Notes: generated by a model not told the origin, from the sequence alone. Positions 28,910-38,847 are shown, counted from the stretch's first letter. The stretch: 64,000 nucleotides of DNA from Thiosocius sp963753845 (GCA_963753845.1 CAVWEI010000033.1:30006-94005), one strand, 5' to 3'. Made by a program: numbers and translations.

Positions 28910-28947
28910 CCTGGCGCGAAGAATCAAAATCGTTATACTTTGCCGAA

Positions 28948-28968
28948 CCGCAGGGCGAGCCCCTGCGG
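28948..28968. other. stem-loop after lapD
   Basis: An 8-bp perfect stem (CCGCAGGG / CCCTGCGG) with a five-base loop, 38 bases after the lapD stop. It has no T-run, so it may be only a weak terminator or an mRNA 3' end structure. Confidence 0.35.
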
Positions 28969-29102
28969 ACATAAGAACAATAATCGTTGTCAGGCTTTTT
29001 TCCAGTCTCGCAGCGACCATGTGCCAACTCGCGGAAACCTAAAGCAAAAAAAGCTGGTTCAGTTATTGCTTGGGTCTCTGATCGCCCTGGTTTGATGCCA
29101 GG

Positions 29103-29477
29103 GTGCGTGACGTTAAACCCAGCGAGGGATTTGGGGATTTGGCACAGACCTGCAAAATCGGCTGTTTAGCCTGCCGCCACCTGCTCAGGCCGGTGGGGCT
29201 TTTGCTGTTGCTGGTTTCACCGGCGATGGGTGTGTTGCTGGACGATTTCCTGATGGCCGCCGACAACGGTCAGTGCATCGAAAGCGTCACCTTCCGCACA
29301 ATTCGGGACCGCGGGCCGGCGGATGCCACTGAAGTGGTAAAGGCGGCGCTGGAGGCCTACGGTCAACGTGAGCACCAACAGCGCTCGCTCGGTTGTGCGG
29401 GAGACATCGCTGCCCAGGCGATAGCAGCGGGTGCAGACCCCGAGCAGGTGCTCGAGGCAACCGCGGCCGGACTCTGA
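29103..29477 (+). CDS. small exported hypothetical protein
   Basis: A 124-residue protein with a hydrophobic segment (LLRPVGLLLLLVSPAMG) that looks like a late signal peptide, so translation may start later than 29103. The mature part has two Cys (NGQCIES, SLGCAGD) that could form a disulfide, and ends in an Ala-rich AGADPEQVLEATAAGL. I do not recognise the family. It lies beside lapD and could be linked to it. Confidence 0.55.
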   Translation: MRDVKPSEGFGDLAQTCKIGCLACRHLLRPVGLLLLLVSPAMGVLLDDFLMAADNGQCIESVTFRTIRDRGPADATEVVKAALEAYGQREHQQRSLGCAGDIAAQAIAAGADPEQVLEATAAGL

Positions 29478-29495
29478 TTCGAGGTTATCGGGCTG

Positions 29496-29813
29496 CTACA
29501 TCTGCAGCAAGCTGCGAAAGTAACTGCCCCACACGATCAGGATCCCGACACCCGCCACAAGATCCAGCCACATGCGCTGCCGTCTGACCGTCTGCACCTC
29601 TGGCGGCTGCTCGATCATGAATACCCGGTTCATCAATGCGTCCAGCATCAGGACGAAAAAGAACAGCACGACCAGCGCCGGTATGATGTAGGCGGTCAAC
29701 ACGCCGACCCCTTGCGGCTGCGTGTCCGCGAACAGGACCATCGGAAGGCTCATCAGAGACAGGGTGACCAGCACCAGTCGCAGGATGCCGATTTCTTTCA
29801 GGTTCAGGCTCAT
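29496..29813 (-). CDS. small inner-membrane protein
   Basis: A 105-residue protein with three hydrophobic segments (LRLVLVTLSLMSLPMVLFA, AYIIPALVVLFFFVLMLDAL and LVAGVGILIVWGSYF). The charged loop EQPPEVQTVRRQRMW lies between the last two. No known family was recognised. It is convergent with the upstream small exported gene. Confidence 0.65.
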   Translation of the reverse strand: MSLNLKEIGILRLVLVTLSLMSLPMVLFADTQPQGVGVLTAYIIPALVVLFFFVLMLDALMNRVFMIEQPPEVQTVRRQRMWLDLVAGVGILIVWGSYFRSLLQM

Positions 29814-29989
29814 GGCCCCTTCGTGCAGTTGCTTGGATCGAAGGGCGTGCAGCTGTTAGTCTTCTGCGCCACCCGATGTCGTACATATTCTACTACGGCC
29901 GAGTTGCTGGACGGGTCACTGATCCGGTTGCCGGGCCTGATCGACCGCCTGCATCGGGATATCCATGAAATCACAGGAACCCAGGCGTC

Positions 29990-30802
29990 ATGACTCGAGT
30001 TGTATCCTTCAATATCAACGGTGTGCGCGCCCGTCCGCACCAGCTCGCAGCACTCAAGCAACAATACGATCCCGATATCATCGGCTTGCAGGAGACCAAG
30101 GTTCAGGATCCCGATTTCCCGCACCGGATGATCGAGGACCTGGGTTACCACGTGGCCTTCTATGGTCAGAAGGGTCACTACGGCGTGGCCCTGCTGTCCA
30201 GGGAACCGCCGGTCTCTGTTGAATACGGGTTCCCGAACGAGGATGCCGAGGCCCAGCGTCGACTGATCGCGGGCACCTACCAGTTGGGTGGACAGCAGCT
30301 GACGGTGATCAACGGCTATTTCCCGCAGGGCGAGAGCCGCGACCACCCGACCAAATTCCCGCACAAGCAGCGCTTCTATGCCGAGTTGACCCAACTGCTG
30401 GGCGACCGGTACTCGCCGGATCAGAACCTGATGCTGATCGGTGACCTGAACGTGGCGCCGCACGATCTGGATATCGGGATCGGGCCGGACAACGCAAGGC
30501 GCTGGTTGCGTGACGGAAAGTGCAGCTTCCTGCCTGAGGAGAGGGAATGGCTGGAGCGATTGCTGGACTGGGGTCTGTGCGATACCTACCGCTCCCGTTT
30601 CCCGGAGGCCAGCGATCGCTTCAGCTGGTTCGATTACCGCAGCCGCGGCTTCGAGCGTGAACCACCGCGCGGGCTGCGTATCGACCTGTTGCTTGCCACC
30701 GCGGGTCTGCAGGCGCGCGTTACCGACGCGGGTATCGCCTATGACATCCGTGCGATGGAAAAGCCTTCCGACCATTGCCCGATCTGGGTTGATTTCGATT
30801 GA
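29990..30802 (+). CDS. xthA: exodeoxyribonuclease III
   Basis: An AP endonuclease and 3' exonuclease of base-excision repair, 270 residues. Key motifs are SFNINGVRAR, GLQETKV with the metal-binding Glu, LIGDLNVAPHDLDI and the C-terminal PSDHCPIWVDFD with the catalytic His. It has its own promoter region, apart from the convergent small membrane gene. Confidence 0.96.
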   Translation: MTRVVSFNINGVRARPHQLAALKQQYDPDIIGLQETKVQDPDFPHRMIEDLGYHVAFYGQKGHYGVALLSREPPVSVEYGFPNEDAEAQRRLIAGTYQLGGQQLTVINGYFPQGESRDHPTKFPHKQRFYAELTQLLGDRYSPDQNLMLIGDLNVAPHDLDIGIGPDNARRWLRDGKCSFLPEEREWLERLLDWGLCDTYRSRFPEASDRFSWFDYRSRGFEREPPRGLRIDLLLATAGLQARVTDAGIAYDIRAMEKPSDHCPIWVDFD

Positions 30803-31004
30803 ATTGGGTTGGGAGTAGGGGACGCGGAGAGCGCAGAGGAACGCAGAGATCACAGAGTTTTCTGGTGCCCGGTTCTTCTTAACGATTCGAGACCTTCTAT
30901 GCGAAAGGCTGTGGACGGACCGTTGCAGGCAATGTGGCCGGTGGTCTAGCCGATCCTGACAGGAAATTCTCAGCGCCCTCTGTGCTACTCAGCGAGCTCT
31001 GCGG

Positions 31005-32298
31005 TCAGACCGCGGCGGCGACGAGCCGTTCGCCGTCATCGGTCACACCCTGGCCGAGTACCCGGATCAACCGGTTCTCCAGGCCTTCACCGGAGTCGTC
31101 CCGCAGTTCTACGCGCAGGAAGTTCGGCGTGTATCCGGACCATGTCGCCGGGCCGCCGGCATTTCCGTTGCCCCCGGTTTCCACGAGTACCTCGAATTCA
31201 GACCCGACCGCCCTTTCGAGAACATGTCTGCGGCTCGCGTGCGCAAGTTCGTGCATCTGCTGGCTGCGTCGGCGTTTGATGTCGTGCGATACCTGGTCCG
31301 GCATGCCTGCCGCCTTGGTGCCTGCGCGCGGCGAATAGGCGAAGATGTGGATGTGTCCGAAATCCATCTGCGATGCGAACGCGAGTGTCTGTTGCCATTC
31401 CTCGCTCGGTCTCACCGGGAAATCCGACGATGATGTCGGTGGTGACGTTGAATCCGGGGACGGCCTGGCGGGCCTGCGCGACCAGCTCACGGAACTCGGC
31501 GCTGCGGCAACGGCGCGACATGCGTCGCAGCACGCTGTCGGCGCCGCTCTGGATCGGCAGGTGCAGATGCGGCATCAGGCGCGGGTCGTCGAACAGCGAC
31601 CAGAATCCGTCCGGCAGTTCCCAGGGTTCGAGCGAGCCGAGCCGGACGCGCGGAACCGACGTGCGCTCGAGCACGGCCTCGATCAGTGTCTTGAGGTCGC
31701 TGCCAATATCGTTGCCATAGCCACCGAGGTGTACACCGGCCAGTACCACTTCCTGGATGCCGCCGGCATGGATCCGGCGGACCTCTTCAACCACCTCGTC
31801 GATGGCGCGGCTGCGCTCCTCGCCACGCGCCTTGGTCACGATGCAGAAGGCGCAGCGGTAGCGGCAGCCGTCCTGGACCTTGATGAAAGCACGCTGGCGG
31901 CTGCGTCCGAGCAGTGCATTTTCGCCCGGTTCGGTGGCCGCCTGCGGCATGACAGGAAGGTTCAGGCTGTCGGCGGCGATACTGATCAGGCGGTCCTTGT
32001 CCGGGTTGGGGACCACCAGGTCGACGCCCAGTTCGCCAGCCATGTCGTCCGGCGAGAGTGAGGCGTAGCAGCCGCTGACCACCAGTCTGGCCTGTGGGCT
32101 TTCACGGTGCATGCGGCGGATCAGCTGGCGCGATTTGCGTACTGACTCACCGGTGACCGCGCAGGTGTTGATGATCACCATGTCGGCCTGTCCGGCGTCT
32201 TCCGAGAGCGTGAAACCGCGCTCGCGGCAGTCGCGCGACCAGGTCTCCAGTTCGGCTTCGTTCAGGCGGCAGCCCAGGGCTTGCAGAAAAACGCGCAT
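31005..32298 (-). pseudogene. mtaB: tRNA-t6A37 methylthiotransferase MtaB, frameshifted
   Basis: A radical-SAM methylthiotransferase that adds a methylthio group to t6A37 of tRNAs. The N-terminal UPF0004 domain and radical-SAM core (CRYRCAFC at about residue 148) are intact in one frame. After VGFPGETE near 31404 the reading continues in another frame (EEWQQTLAFASQMDFGHIHI, then the TRAM-like end). Removing one base in the GAGCGAGGAA stretch joins the two. It may be a real lesion or an assembly error; lapD 4 kb away shows the same type of break. Confidence 0.88.
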
Positions 32299-32372
32299 TT
32301 TGGATCTGTGCTAGCTTGTTTGCTCAAGTTCGGCCGCGCATTCTACCTTTATCGACAGGTTCAGCCTAACTT

Positions 32373-33902
32373 ATGGAAGTTGTTGGAAAAATTTTGCTGT
32401 TGCTGCAGGCAAATATGGTTCTCCTGGTGCTCCTCGGAGTGTTGCTCGGGCTGGTCCTTCTGGCCTGGCTGTTGCAGCGACTGGGCTCCCTGCGCCGGCA
32501 GCTGCGCAGCGAACTCGGCGACCAGCGCGCGCTGTTGCGCGAGGCCCGTGACGACGTGGGTGACGACGTGGCGCAGAGTCGCCAGCAGGTGCAGGAATCG
32601 CTCAATGCCGGCCTGATGCGTTTGCAGGATGTGCTGGACCAGCGCATCAGCGGGCTGCAGCGCCAGATGATGCAGGATGCCTCGATGCTCAAGACCGAGC
32701 TGATCGACCGCTTCGAGGCGCAGCGCAAGGCGATTGCCGACAGCCTTGCCGAGGGGCGGCTGGCACAGCAGCGCGAGTCGGCACAGTTGCGTGAGTCGCT
32801 GGAGGCCGCGCTGACGCGTCATCGCGAGACATCCGAGCAGCACCAGCGCGAGGCCCTGAAGGGACAGCAGGAGGCCCTCACCAACGGCATGGGGGCAATG
32901 GCCCGGCAGGTCAGCGATGCGTTTCGCATCTCCTCGGATGAACTCGGCAAACGCGTCGAGGGCCTCACCAAGACCACCGACAGCCGGCTCCAGGAGATCA
33001 GTGCCCAGGTGGAGCGCCGCCTCGCCGAGGGTTTCGAGAAGACCACCGAGACATTCACCAGGGTGCTGGAGCATCTGACCCGCATCGACGAGGCGCAGAA
33101 ACGGATCACCGAGCTCTCGACCAATGTGGTCAGCCTGCAGGAGGTGCTGACCGACAAGCGCTCACGCGGTGCCTTCGGTGAGGTTCAGCTGGCCGGCCTC
33201 GTCCGCAACGTGATGCCCGAGGGAAGTTTTTCGTTCCAGCACACCCTGGGCAACGGCACCCGGGTCGACTGCCTGCTGACCCTTCCGGATCCGACCGGTA
33301 ACGTCCCGATCGACGCCAAGTTCCCGCTCGAGAGCTTCCAGAGGATGATGGACGACGGCCTGGCAGAGACCGACCGCGCACGCGCGTCACGCCAGTTCAG
33401 GCAGGACATCCGCAAGCACATCAGGGATATTGCCGAGAAGTACCTGGTTCCCGGTGAGACCGCAGACGGCGCGGTGATGTTTCTGCCTGCCGAGGCGATA
33501 TTCGCCGAGATCCATGCACACTACCCGGACCTGGTCGAGGAGGCGCAGCGCGCGCGCGTGTGGCTGGTGTCGCCGACCACCCTGATGGCGGTCCTGACCA
33601 CCGCGCGTGCGGTGCTCAAGGACGAGGCAACGCGCAAAGAGGTCCACATCATCCAGGACCATCTGCGCAAGCTGTCCGAGGATTTCGGGCGTTTTCAGCA
33701 GCGCATGGACAAGCTGGCCGTGCACATCCGCCAGGCCCACGAGGACGTCCGGCAGGTCAATACCTCGGCCAGGAAGATCAGTTCGCGTTTTCAGGACATC
33801 GACCAGGTTCAGCTACCGGAGCCTGACGAAGAGGAGGCCGATGCGGGCGACATCCGTGCTGCCGACGGCGGGCTGGAGATTTCGCCGCCGGCCAGCACTT
33901 GA
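32373..33902 (+). CDS. rmuC: DNA recombination protein RmuC
   Basis: A 509-residue protein. An N-terminal membrane anchor (MVLLVLLGVLLGLVLLAWLL) is followed by a long coiled coil (about 35-265) and the RmuC nuclease-like core (GAFGEVQLAGLVRNVMPEG at about 270, IDAKFPLESF, and VSPTTLMAVLTTARA). RmuC limits inversions at short inverted repeats in E. coli. It is divergent from mtaB with about 75 bases between. Confidence 0.94.
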   Translation: MEVVGKILLLLQANMVLLVLLGVLLGLVLLAWLLQRLGSLRRQLRSELGDQRALLREARDDVGDDVAQSRQQVQESLNAGLMRLQDVLDQRISGLQRQMMQDASMLKTELIDRFEAQRKAIADSLAEGRLAQQRESAQLRESLEAALTRHRETSEQHQREALKGQQEALTNGMGAMARQVSDAFRISSDELGKRVEGLTKTTDSRLQEISAQVERRLAEGFEKTTETFTRVLEHLTRIDEAQKRITELSTNVVSLQEVLTDKRSRGAFGEVQLAGLVRNVMPEGSFSFQHTLGNGTRVDCLLTLPDPTGNVPIDAKFPLESFQRMMDDGLAETDRARASRQFRQDIRKHIRDIAEKYLVPGETADGAVMFLPAEAIFAEIHAHYPDLVEEAQRARVWLVSPTTLMAVLTTARAVLKDEATRKEVHIIQDHLRKLSEDFGRFQQRMDKLAVHIRQAHEDVRQVNTSARKISSRFQDIDQVQLPEPDEEEADAGDIRAADGGLEISPPAST

Positions 33903-33931
33903 GCAAATTCCAAGACAGATAGCCGAAACAG

Positions 33932-34405
33932 CTACTTACAGTTCTCGGCGATAATCTTTTCCATTTCCTCGCGTTGCTGTTGCCGCTCTTCCTCGGTCAG
34001 CCTCTTGGCGACGCCGTCGCTGCCTACGATGAGTTTGCGTGGTGGCCCGTTCAGTGCTTCGAGGTTTTTTCGTGCCGCCACGCAGCGCTGTTGGGCCTGT
34101 TCGGCCTCGCTGCTGGCCGTGTCGGCCTTCTCTTTGGCCAGTGTCTTGTCCTCGAAGAAATCGGCGGATTTCTGGATCTGCTCCTGCAGGCGCTGTTGCG
34201 CCACCTCGGGTGATTCCGCCGGGGGAGGGGGCGGCTTGACGATCTGGGTGGGGCCGCCGTCCTCGGGGGGAAGCTGTGAATAGACCGCCTGACCGTTCTC
34301 GTCATACCAGAGGTGATAACCCTTCGCCGCATTGGCGGGGATGACGATGACGAGCCCAAGCAGGCACAGGAGGATAAATCTGGGCATGGCGTGTCCTTGA
34401 TACAT
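33932..34405 (-). CDS. DUF4124 domain-containing exported protein
   Basis: A 157-residue protein with a signal peptide (MPRFILLCLLGLVIVIPANA, from the second Met at 34387, the more likely start). It carries the short DUF4124 module (YHLWYDENGQAVYSQLPPE), then a Pro-rich hinge and a charged coiled-coil-like tail. It is expected to be periplasmic. The function is unknown. Confidence 0.8.
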   Translation of the reverse strand: MYQGHAMPRFILLCLLGLVIVIPANAAKGYHLWYDENGQAVYSQLPPEDGGPTQIVKPPPPPAESPEVAQQRLQEQIQKSADFFEDKTLAKEKADTASSEAEQAQQRCVAARKNLEALNGPPRKLIVGSDGVAKRLTEEERQQQREEMEKIIAENCK

Positions 34406-34426
34406 GGATTTTCAATACGTCCTCTA

Positions 34427-34443
34427 TTGACCTTGCCGGTCAA
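34427..34443. promoter_or_regulatory. inverted repeat upstream of ilvB
   Basis: A perfect 6-bp inverted repeat (TTGACC / GGTCAA) around a five-base centre lies between the divergent DUF4124 gene and ilvB. It could be an operator or a -35 region. No attenuator with runs of Leu/Val/Ile codons was found upstream of ilvB. Confidence 0.3.
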
Positions 34444-34524
34444 TATTAGTAGTTTGGCCGGTTCCTATTAAGCCTAGCTTTAACCGATGCTTTTCGCGAC
34501 AGTGCGGAGAGATTATTCGAGGTC

Positions 34525-36273
34525 GTGGAGGTCATCAAGGTGGAACTCAGTGGTGCCGAAATCGTCGTTCAGGCACTGAAAGACGAGGGCGTGGAGTTCG
34601 TCTGGGGTTACCCGGGCGGTGCCGTGCTGCATATTTATGACGCGATCTTTCAGCAGGAAGACGTGCGTCACATCCTGGTGCGCCACGAACAGGCCGCCAC
34701 CCATGCTGCAGACGGCTATGCCCGCGCCACGGGCAAGGTCGGTGTGGCACTGGTCACCTCCGGACCCGGCGCCACGAATGCGGTGACCGGTATCGCGACG
34801 GCCTACATGGACTCCATTCCGATGGTGGTTCTTACCGGCCAGGTACCGACCCCGGTGATCGGCTCCGATGCGTTCCAGGAAGTCGACACGGTCGGTATCA
34901 CCCGCCCCTGTGTGAAGCATAATTTCCTGGTAAAGAAGGTCGAAGACCTCGCCATCACCATCAAGAAGGCCTTTTATATCGCTTCTTCGGGGCGTCCTGG
35001 GCCTGTCGTGGTAGACATTCCCAAGGACATCACCGATCCAAACATCCGGATCCCGTACCACTATCCCGAAAAGATCGAGATGCGCTCATACAGCCCGGTC
35101 GAAAAGGGTCACTTGGGGCAGATCCGCAAGGCGGTCGACATGATGTTGTCCGCCGAGCGACCAGTGATCTACAGCGGTGGCGGCGTGGTGCTCGGCGAGG
35201 CGTCCGAGCAATTGACTGAGCTGGTGCGCACGACCGGGTTTCCGGTCACCAACACCCTGATGGGGCTCGGCGCCTACCCGGCGACCGATCCGCAGTTCAT
35301 CGGGATGCTCGGTATGCATGGCACCTACGAGGCCAACATGGCGATGCACGAGACCGATGTGCTGATCGCGATCGGTGCCCGCTTCGACGACCGGGTGACC
35401 GGCAAGATTGCGTTGTTCTGTCCCAATGCACGCATCATCCATATCGACGTCGACCCCGCCTCGATCTCCAAGACCGTGCGCGTGGATGTGCCGATCGTCG
35501 GTCAGGTCCGCAGCGTGCTGCATGACATGTTGCGTGTACTAAAGGAGCACCCGAACAAGCCGGATGCAGATAAGCTCAAGACCTGGTGGGACCGAATCAG
35601 CGGCTGGCGCCGGCGGGATTGCCTTAGCTACGAGCAGGGCCCGGACTCGATCAAGCCGCAGTACGCGGTCGAGGCAATGTACAAGGTCACAAAGGACACC
35701 GATTTCTACCTGACCTCGGATGTCGGCCAGCACCAGATGTTCGCGGCACAGTTCTATCCCTTCGACAAACCGCGTCGCTGGATCAACTCGGGCGGCCTTG
35801 GGACCATGGGCTTCGGCCTCCCAGCGGCCATGGGCGTGCAGCAGGCGTTCCCGGATGCCATTGTCGCCTGTGTGACCGGCGAGGCGAGTATCCAGATGTG
35901 CATTCAGGAACTGGCCACCTGCAAGCAGTACAATCTGCCGGTCAAGGTGGTGCTGCTGAACAACGGTTACATGGGCATGGTCCGGCAGTGGCAGGAGTTC
36001 TTCTACGACGGGCGCTATTCGCATTCGTATGTGGATGCGCTGCCTGATTTCAAGATGCTGGCCGAGAGCTTCGGCCACGTCGGCATGAAGATAGACAATC
36101 CGGCCGATCTCGAGGATGCCTACCGCGAGGCGTTTGCGATGAAAGACCGGATGGTATTCATGGATATCATCGTTGATCCTTCGGAGAACGTGTATCCGAT
36201 GATCGAGGCAGGCAAGGGGCATCACGAGATGCATCTCTCTCCCCATCTTTCTTCGGACCGGGAGCTTGCCTGA
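34525..36273 (+). CDS. ilvB: acetolactate synthase large subunit
   Basis: The ThDP- and FAD-dependent catalytic subunit forming acetolactate or acetohydroxybutyrate in branched-chain amino acid synthesis, 582 residues from a GTG at 34525. A second GTG (MELSGAEIVVQALKDEG) is equally plausible. The activating Glu region (GYPGGAVLHIYD) and the ThDP pyrophosphate region (TGEASIQMCIQEL ... LLNNGYMG) are present. The latter has GEAS where GDGS or GEGS is common. It overlaps the small subunit by one base. Confidence 0.95.
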   Translation: MEVIKVELSGAEIVVQALKDEGVEFVWGYPGGAVLHIYDAIFQQEDVRHILVRHEQAATHAADGYARATGKVGVALVTSGPGATNAVTGIATAYMDSIPMVVLTGQVPTPVIGSDAFQEVDTVGITRPCVKHNFLVKKVEDLAITIKKAFYIASSGRPGPVVVDIPKDITDPNIRIPYHYPEKIEMRSYSPVEKGHLGQIRKAVDMMLSAERPVIYSGGGVVLGEASEQLTELVRTTGFPVTNTLMGLGAYPATDPQFIGMLGMHGTYEANMAMHETDVLIAIGARFDDRVTGKIALFCPNARIIHIDVDPASISKTVRVDVPIVGQVRSVLHDMLRVLKEHPNKPDADKLKTWWDRISGWRRRDCLSYEQGPDSIKPQYAVEAMYKVTKDTDFYLTSDVGQHQMFAAQFYPFDKPRRWINSGGLGTMGFGLPAAMGVQQAFPDAIVACVTGEASIQMCIQELATCKQYNLPVKVVLLNNGYMGMVRQWQEFFYDGRYSHSYVDALPDFKMLAESFGHVGMKIDNPADLEDAYREAFAMKDRMVFMDIIVDPSENVYPMIEAGKGHHEMHLSPHLSSDRELA

Positions 36274-36764
36274 TGCGTCATATCATTTCTGTGCTCATGG
36301 AAAACGAGGCGGGCGCGCTGTCTCGCGTGGCCGGCCTGTTCAGTGCGCGTGGTTACAACATCGAATCATTGACCGTGGCGCCGACCGAGGATCCGACCCT
36401 GTCGCGGATGACGCTGGTCACCAACGGTGACGAGGCGATCATCGAGCAGATCACCAAGCAGCTGAACAAGCTCATCGACGTGGTGAAGCTGGTGGATCTG
36501 TCGGAAGGCGCGCATATCGAACGCGAGCTCATGATGATCAAGGTGCGCGCCGATCAGGCGATGCGCGACGAGCTCAAGCGTCTGGCCGATATCTTCCGGG
36601 GCAATATCATCGACGTGACCGATGTCTCCTACACCATCGAGATGACCGGCGACGGCTCCAAGCTGGATGCATTCATCCGCACACTCGATCCGGATCTGAT
36701 CATCGAGACGGTAAGATCCGGTCCGCTGGGTATCGCCCGCGGTGGCAAGCGGCTGACGATCTGA
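36273..36764 (+). CDS. ilvN: acetolactate synthase small (regulatory) subunit
   Basis: A 163-residue ACT-domain subunit of the IlvH/IlvN type that confers valine feedback inhibition and full activity. The ACT domain starts at MRHIISVLMENEAGALSRVA and continues with GYNIESLTVAPTEDP; the C-terminal half ends GPLGIARGGKRLTI. It is translationally coupled to the large subunit (TGATG). Confidence 0.96.
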   Translation: MRHIISVLMENEAGALSRVAGLFSARGYNIESLTVAPTEDPTLSRMTLVTNGDEAIIEQITKQLNKLIDVVKLVDLSEGAHIERELMMIKVRADQAMRDELKRLADIFRGNIIDVTDVSYTIEMTGDGSKLDAFIRTLDPDLIIETVRSGPLGIARGGKRLTI

Positions 36765-36906
36765 CCGGTTGTTGCGAAGCAATCATGCGGCATGAATCGG
36801 CGTCGAAACCCGGTGCGGAAAGGCAGTTGGACCGTGCCGGCAGGGTGCGTTTGCCTGATTTGACCCGCGTCTGTTCACATTGAAATCACCCCAAGGAAAT
36901 CCCGCC

Positions 36907-37923
36907 ATGGCGATCAATATCTATTACGACAAGGACTGCGACCTCTCCATCATCCAGGGCATGAAGGTGGCCGTAATCGGCTACGGCTCGCAGGGCCATG
37001 CGCATGCCAACAACCTCAAGGATTCGGGTGTCGACGTGCGCGTCGCGCTGCGCCCCGGTTCGGCTTCGGCAAAAAAGGCCGAGGCCTCGGGACTGGCGGT
37101 GAAGGGCGTGCCGGAAGCGGTCGCCGAATCAGACCTGATCATGGTGCTGACCCCGGATGAGTTTCAGTCACGGCTCTATCGCAACGAGATCGAACCGAAC
37201 CTGAAGCAGGGTGCGGTGCTGGCCTTTGCGCACGGTTTCGCGATTCACTACAACCAGATCGTGCCGCGTGACGACCTCGATGTCGTCATGATCGCGCCCA
37301 AGGCCCCCGGCCACACGGTACGCAACGAGTTCACCCGCGGCGGCGGCATCCCGGACCTGGTCGCGATTGCCCAGGATGCCTCCGGCCGCGCCAGGGATAT
37401 CGCCCTGTCTTACGCCTGCGCCATCGGCGGCGGGCGCACCGGCATCATCGAGACCAGCTTCAAGGACGAGACCGAAACCGATCTGTTCGGTGAGCAGGCG
37501 GTACTGTGTGGTGGTGCGGTGGAACTGGTCAAGGCCGGCTTCGAGACCCTGGTCGAGGCAGGTTACGCGCCGGAAATGGCCTACTTCGAGTGCCTGCACG
37601 AGCTCAAGCTGATCGTCGACCTGATGTACGAAGGCGGCATAGCCAATATGAACTATTCCATCTCCAACAATGCCGAGTATGGCGAATACGTCACCGGCCC
37701 GCAGGTGATCAACGAGGAAAGCCGCTGGGCCATGCGCGAGGCGCTGAAGAATATCCAGAGCGGTGACTATGCGAAGAAATTCATCCTGGAAGGTCAGTCG
37801 GGCTACCCGGAGATGACAGCACATCGACGCAACAATGCCGCACACCAGATCGAGGTCGTGGGCGAGCAGTTGCGCGGCATGATGCCCTGGATCCAGAAAA
37901 TCGTGGACAAGTCGAAGAACTGA
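36907..37923 (+). CDS. ilvC: ketol-acid reductoisomerase (NADP+)
   Basis: A class I KARI of 338 residues that isomerises and reduces acetolactate in Val/Leu/Ile synthesis. The Rossmann motif is VIGYGSQGHAHANNLKDSG. Metal-binding residues are in DLFGEQAVLCGG and the following E-x3-E region (YFECLHELKLIVDLMYEGG). The start at 36907 (MAINIYYDKDCDL) is used rather than an upstream in-frame codon. It lies 140 bases after ilvN in the same direction. Confidence 0.97.
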   Translation: MAINIYYDKDCDLSIIQGMKVAVIGYGSQGHAHANNLKDSGVDVRVALRPGSASAKKAEASGLAVKGVPEAVAESDLIMVLTPDEFQSRLYRNEIEPNLKQGAVLAFAHGFAIHYNQIVPRDDLDVVMIAPKAPGHTVRNEFTRGGGIPDLVAIAQDASGRARDIALSYACAIGGGRTGIIETSFKDETETDLFGEQAVLCGGAVELVKAGFETLVEAGYAPEMAYFECLHELKLIVDLMYEGGIANMNYSISNNAEYGEYVTGPQVINEESRWAMREALKNIQSGDYAKKFILEGQSGYPEMTAHRRNNAAHQIEVVGEQLRGMMPWIQKIVDKSKN

Positions 37924-37927
37924 TGGC

Positions 37928-38032
37928 GTAGGGCAGGCTGTGCCTGCCGATGTCGGGCAAAGCCCGACCTACAGAATGCGGAACGTGCGGTAGGGCAGGC
38001 TGTGTCTGCCCATGCCGGACGCGGCCCGACCC
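37928..38032. repeat. tandem REP-like units between ilvC and pssA
   Basis: Two near-identical units, each beginning GTAGGGCAGGCTGTG and continuing into a GC palindrome (GTCGGGCAAAGCCCGAC in the first, a decayed version in the second). The palindrome matches the one after trpB at 5538. They are probably REP-type repeats that also serve as transcription boundaries. Confidence 0.7.
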
Positions 38033-38085
38033 GCTATCTCGCAGATCCTCGAACCCCAACCAAGCGTTTGTTCTAAACTCTCGTC

Positions 38086-38847
38086 ATGGAATCCGAGCCA
38101 GCCAAAGTGACCGAACTCGATCCCGAGAGACCCAAGCGCGGGCGCGGTATCTATCTCCTTCCCAATCTGTTGACCACCGCGGCGCTGTTTGCGGGGTTTT
38201 ATGCCGTGCTTGCGGGGATGAATGGTCAGTTCGAGAAGGCCGCCATTGCGATATTCCTGGCGATGATCCTGGATGGCCTGGACGGTCGCGTGGCGCGCAT
38301 GACCAATACCCAGACGGCGTTCGGGGCGGAGTACGACAGCCTTTCTGACATGGTGGCCTTCGGTCTTGCGCCTTCTCTGGTCATGTACGAGTGGAGCCTG
38401 TCCAGCCTGGGCAAGCTCGGCTGGATGGGGGCTTTCATCTTCACCGCCGCCGCCGCGCTGCGCCTGGCACGTTTCAATTCACGCCTGGACACGGCCGACA
38501 AACGCTTCTTTACCGGCCTGCCCAGCCCCTCGGCCGCGGCGATACTTGCGGGGTTTGTCTGGGTGGCCGTGGATCATGGCCTGCCCGGCATGGACCTGGC
38601 CTGGCCGGTACTGATACTGACCGCGGGTGCCGGCCTGCTGATGGTCAGCAATATCCGGTTCCACAGTTTCAAGCAGATCGATTTCAAGGGCAAAGTACCT
38701 TTCTTCGGGATCGTGGCGGTGATGCTGGCGTTTGCGGTCATACTCTCCGAGCCGCCGCTGGTAATGTTTTTGATATTCCTGGCCTATACGCTCTCGGGAC
38801 CGGTCCTGGCACTGCGGCGGCTGGCCAAGAAACGCAAGTCCAGGTAG
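38086..38847 (+). CDS. pssA: CDP-diacylglycerol-serine O-phosphatidyltransferase
   Basis: Makes phosphatidylserine, precursor of phosphatidylethanolamine, in the inner membrane. The 253-residue protein has the CDP-alcohol transferase motif complete (DGLDGRVARMTNTQTAFGAE followed by YDSLSDM) and about six further hydrophobic segments. Its TAG stop is the first base triplet touching the 258-bp repeat at 38846. Confidence 0.93.
   Translation: MESEPAKVTELDPERPKRGRGIYLLPNLLTTAALFAGFYAVLAGMNGQFEKAAIAIFLAMILDGLDGRVARMTNTQTAFGAEYDSLSDMVAFGLAPSLVMYEWSLSSLGKLGWMGAFIFTAAAALRLARFNSRLDTADKRFFTGLPSPSAAAILAGFVWVAVDHGLPGMDLAWPVLILTAGAGLLMVSNIRFHSFKQIDFKGKVPFFGIVAVMLAFAVILSEPPLVMFLIFLAYTLSGPVLALRRLAKKRKSR

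Noticed and set aside
28948..28968. Rho-independent terminator after lapD
   Set aside because: The stem is good, but no T-run follows, so it is listed only as a stem-loop.
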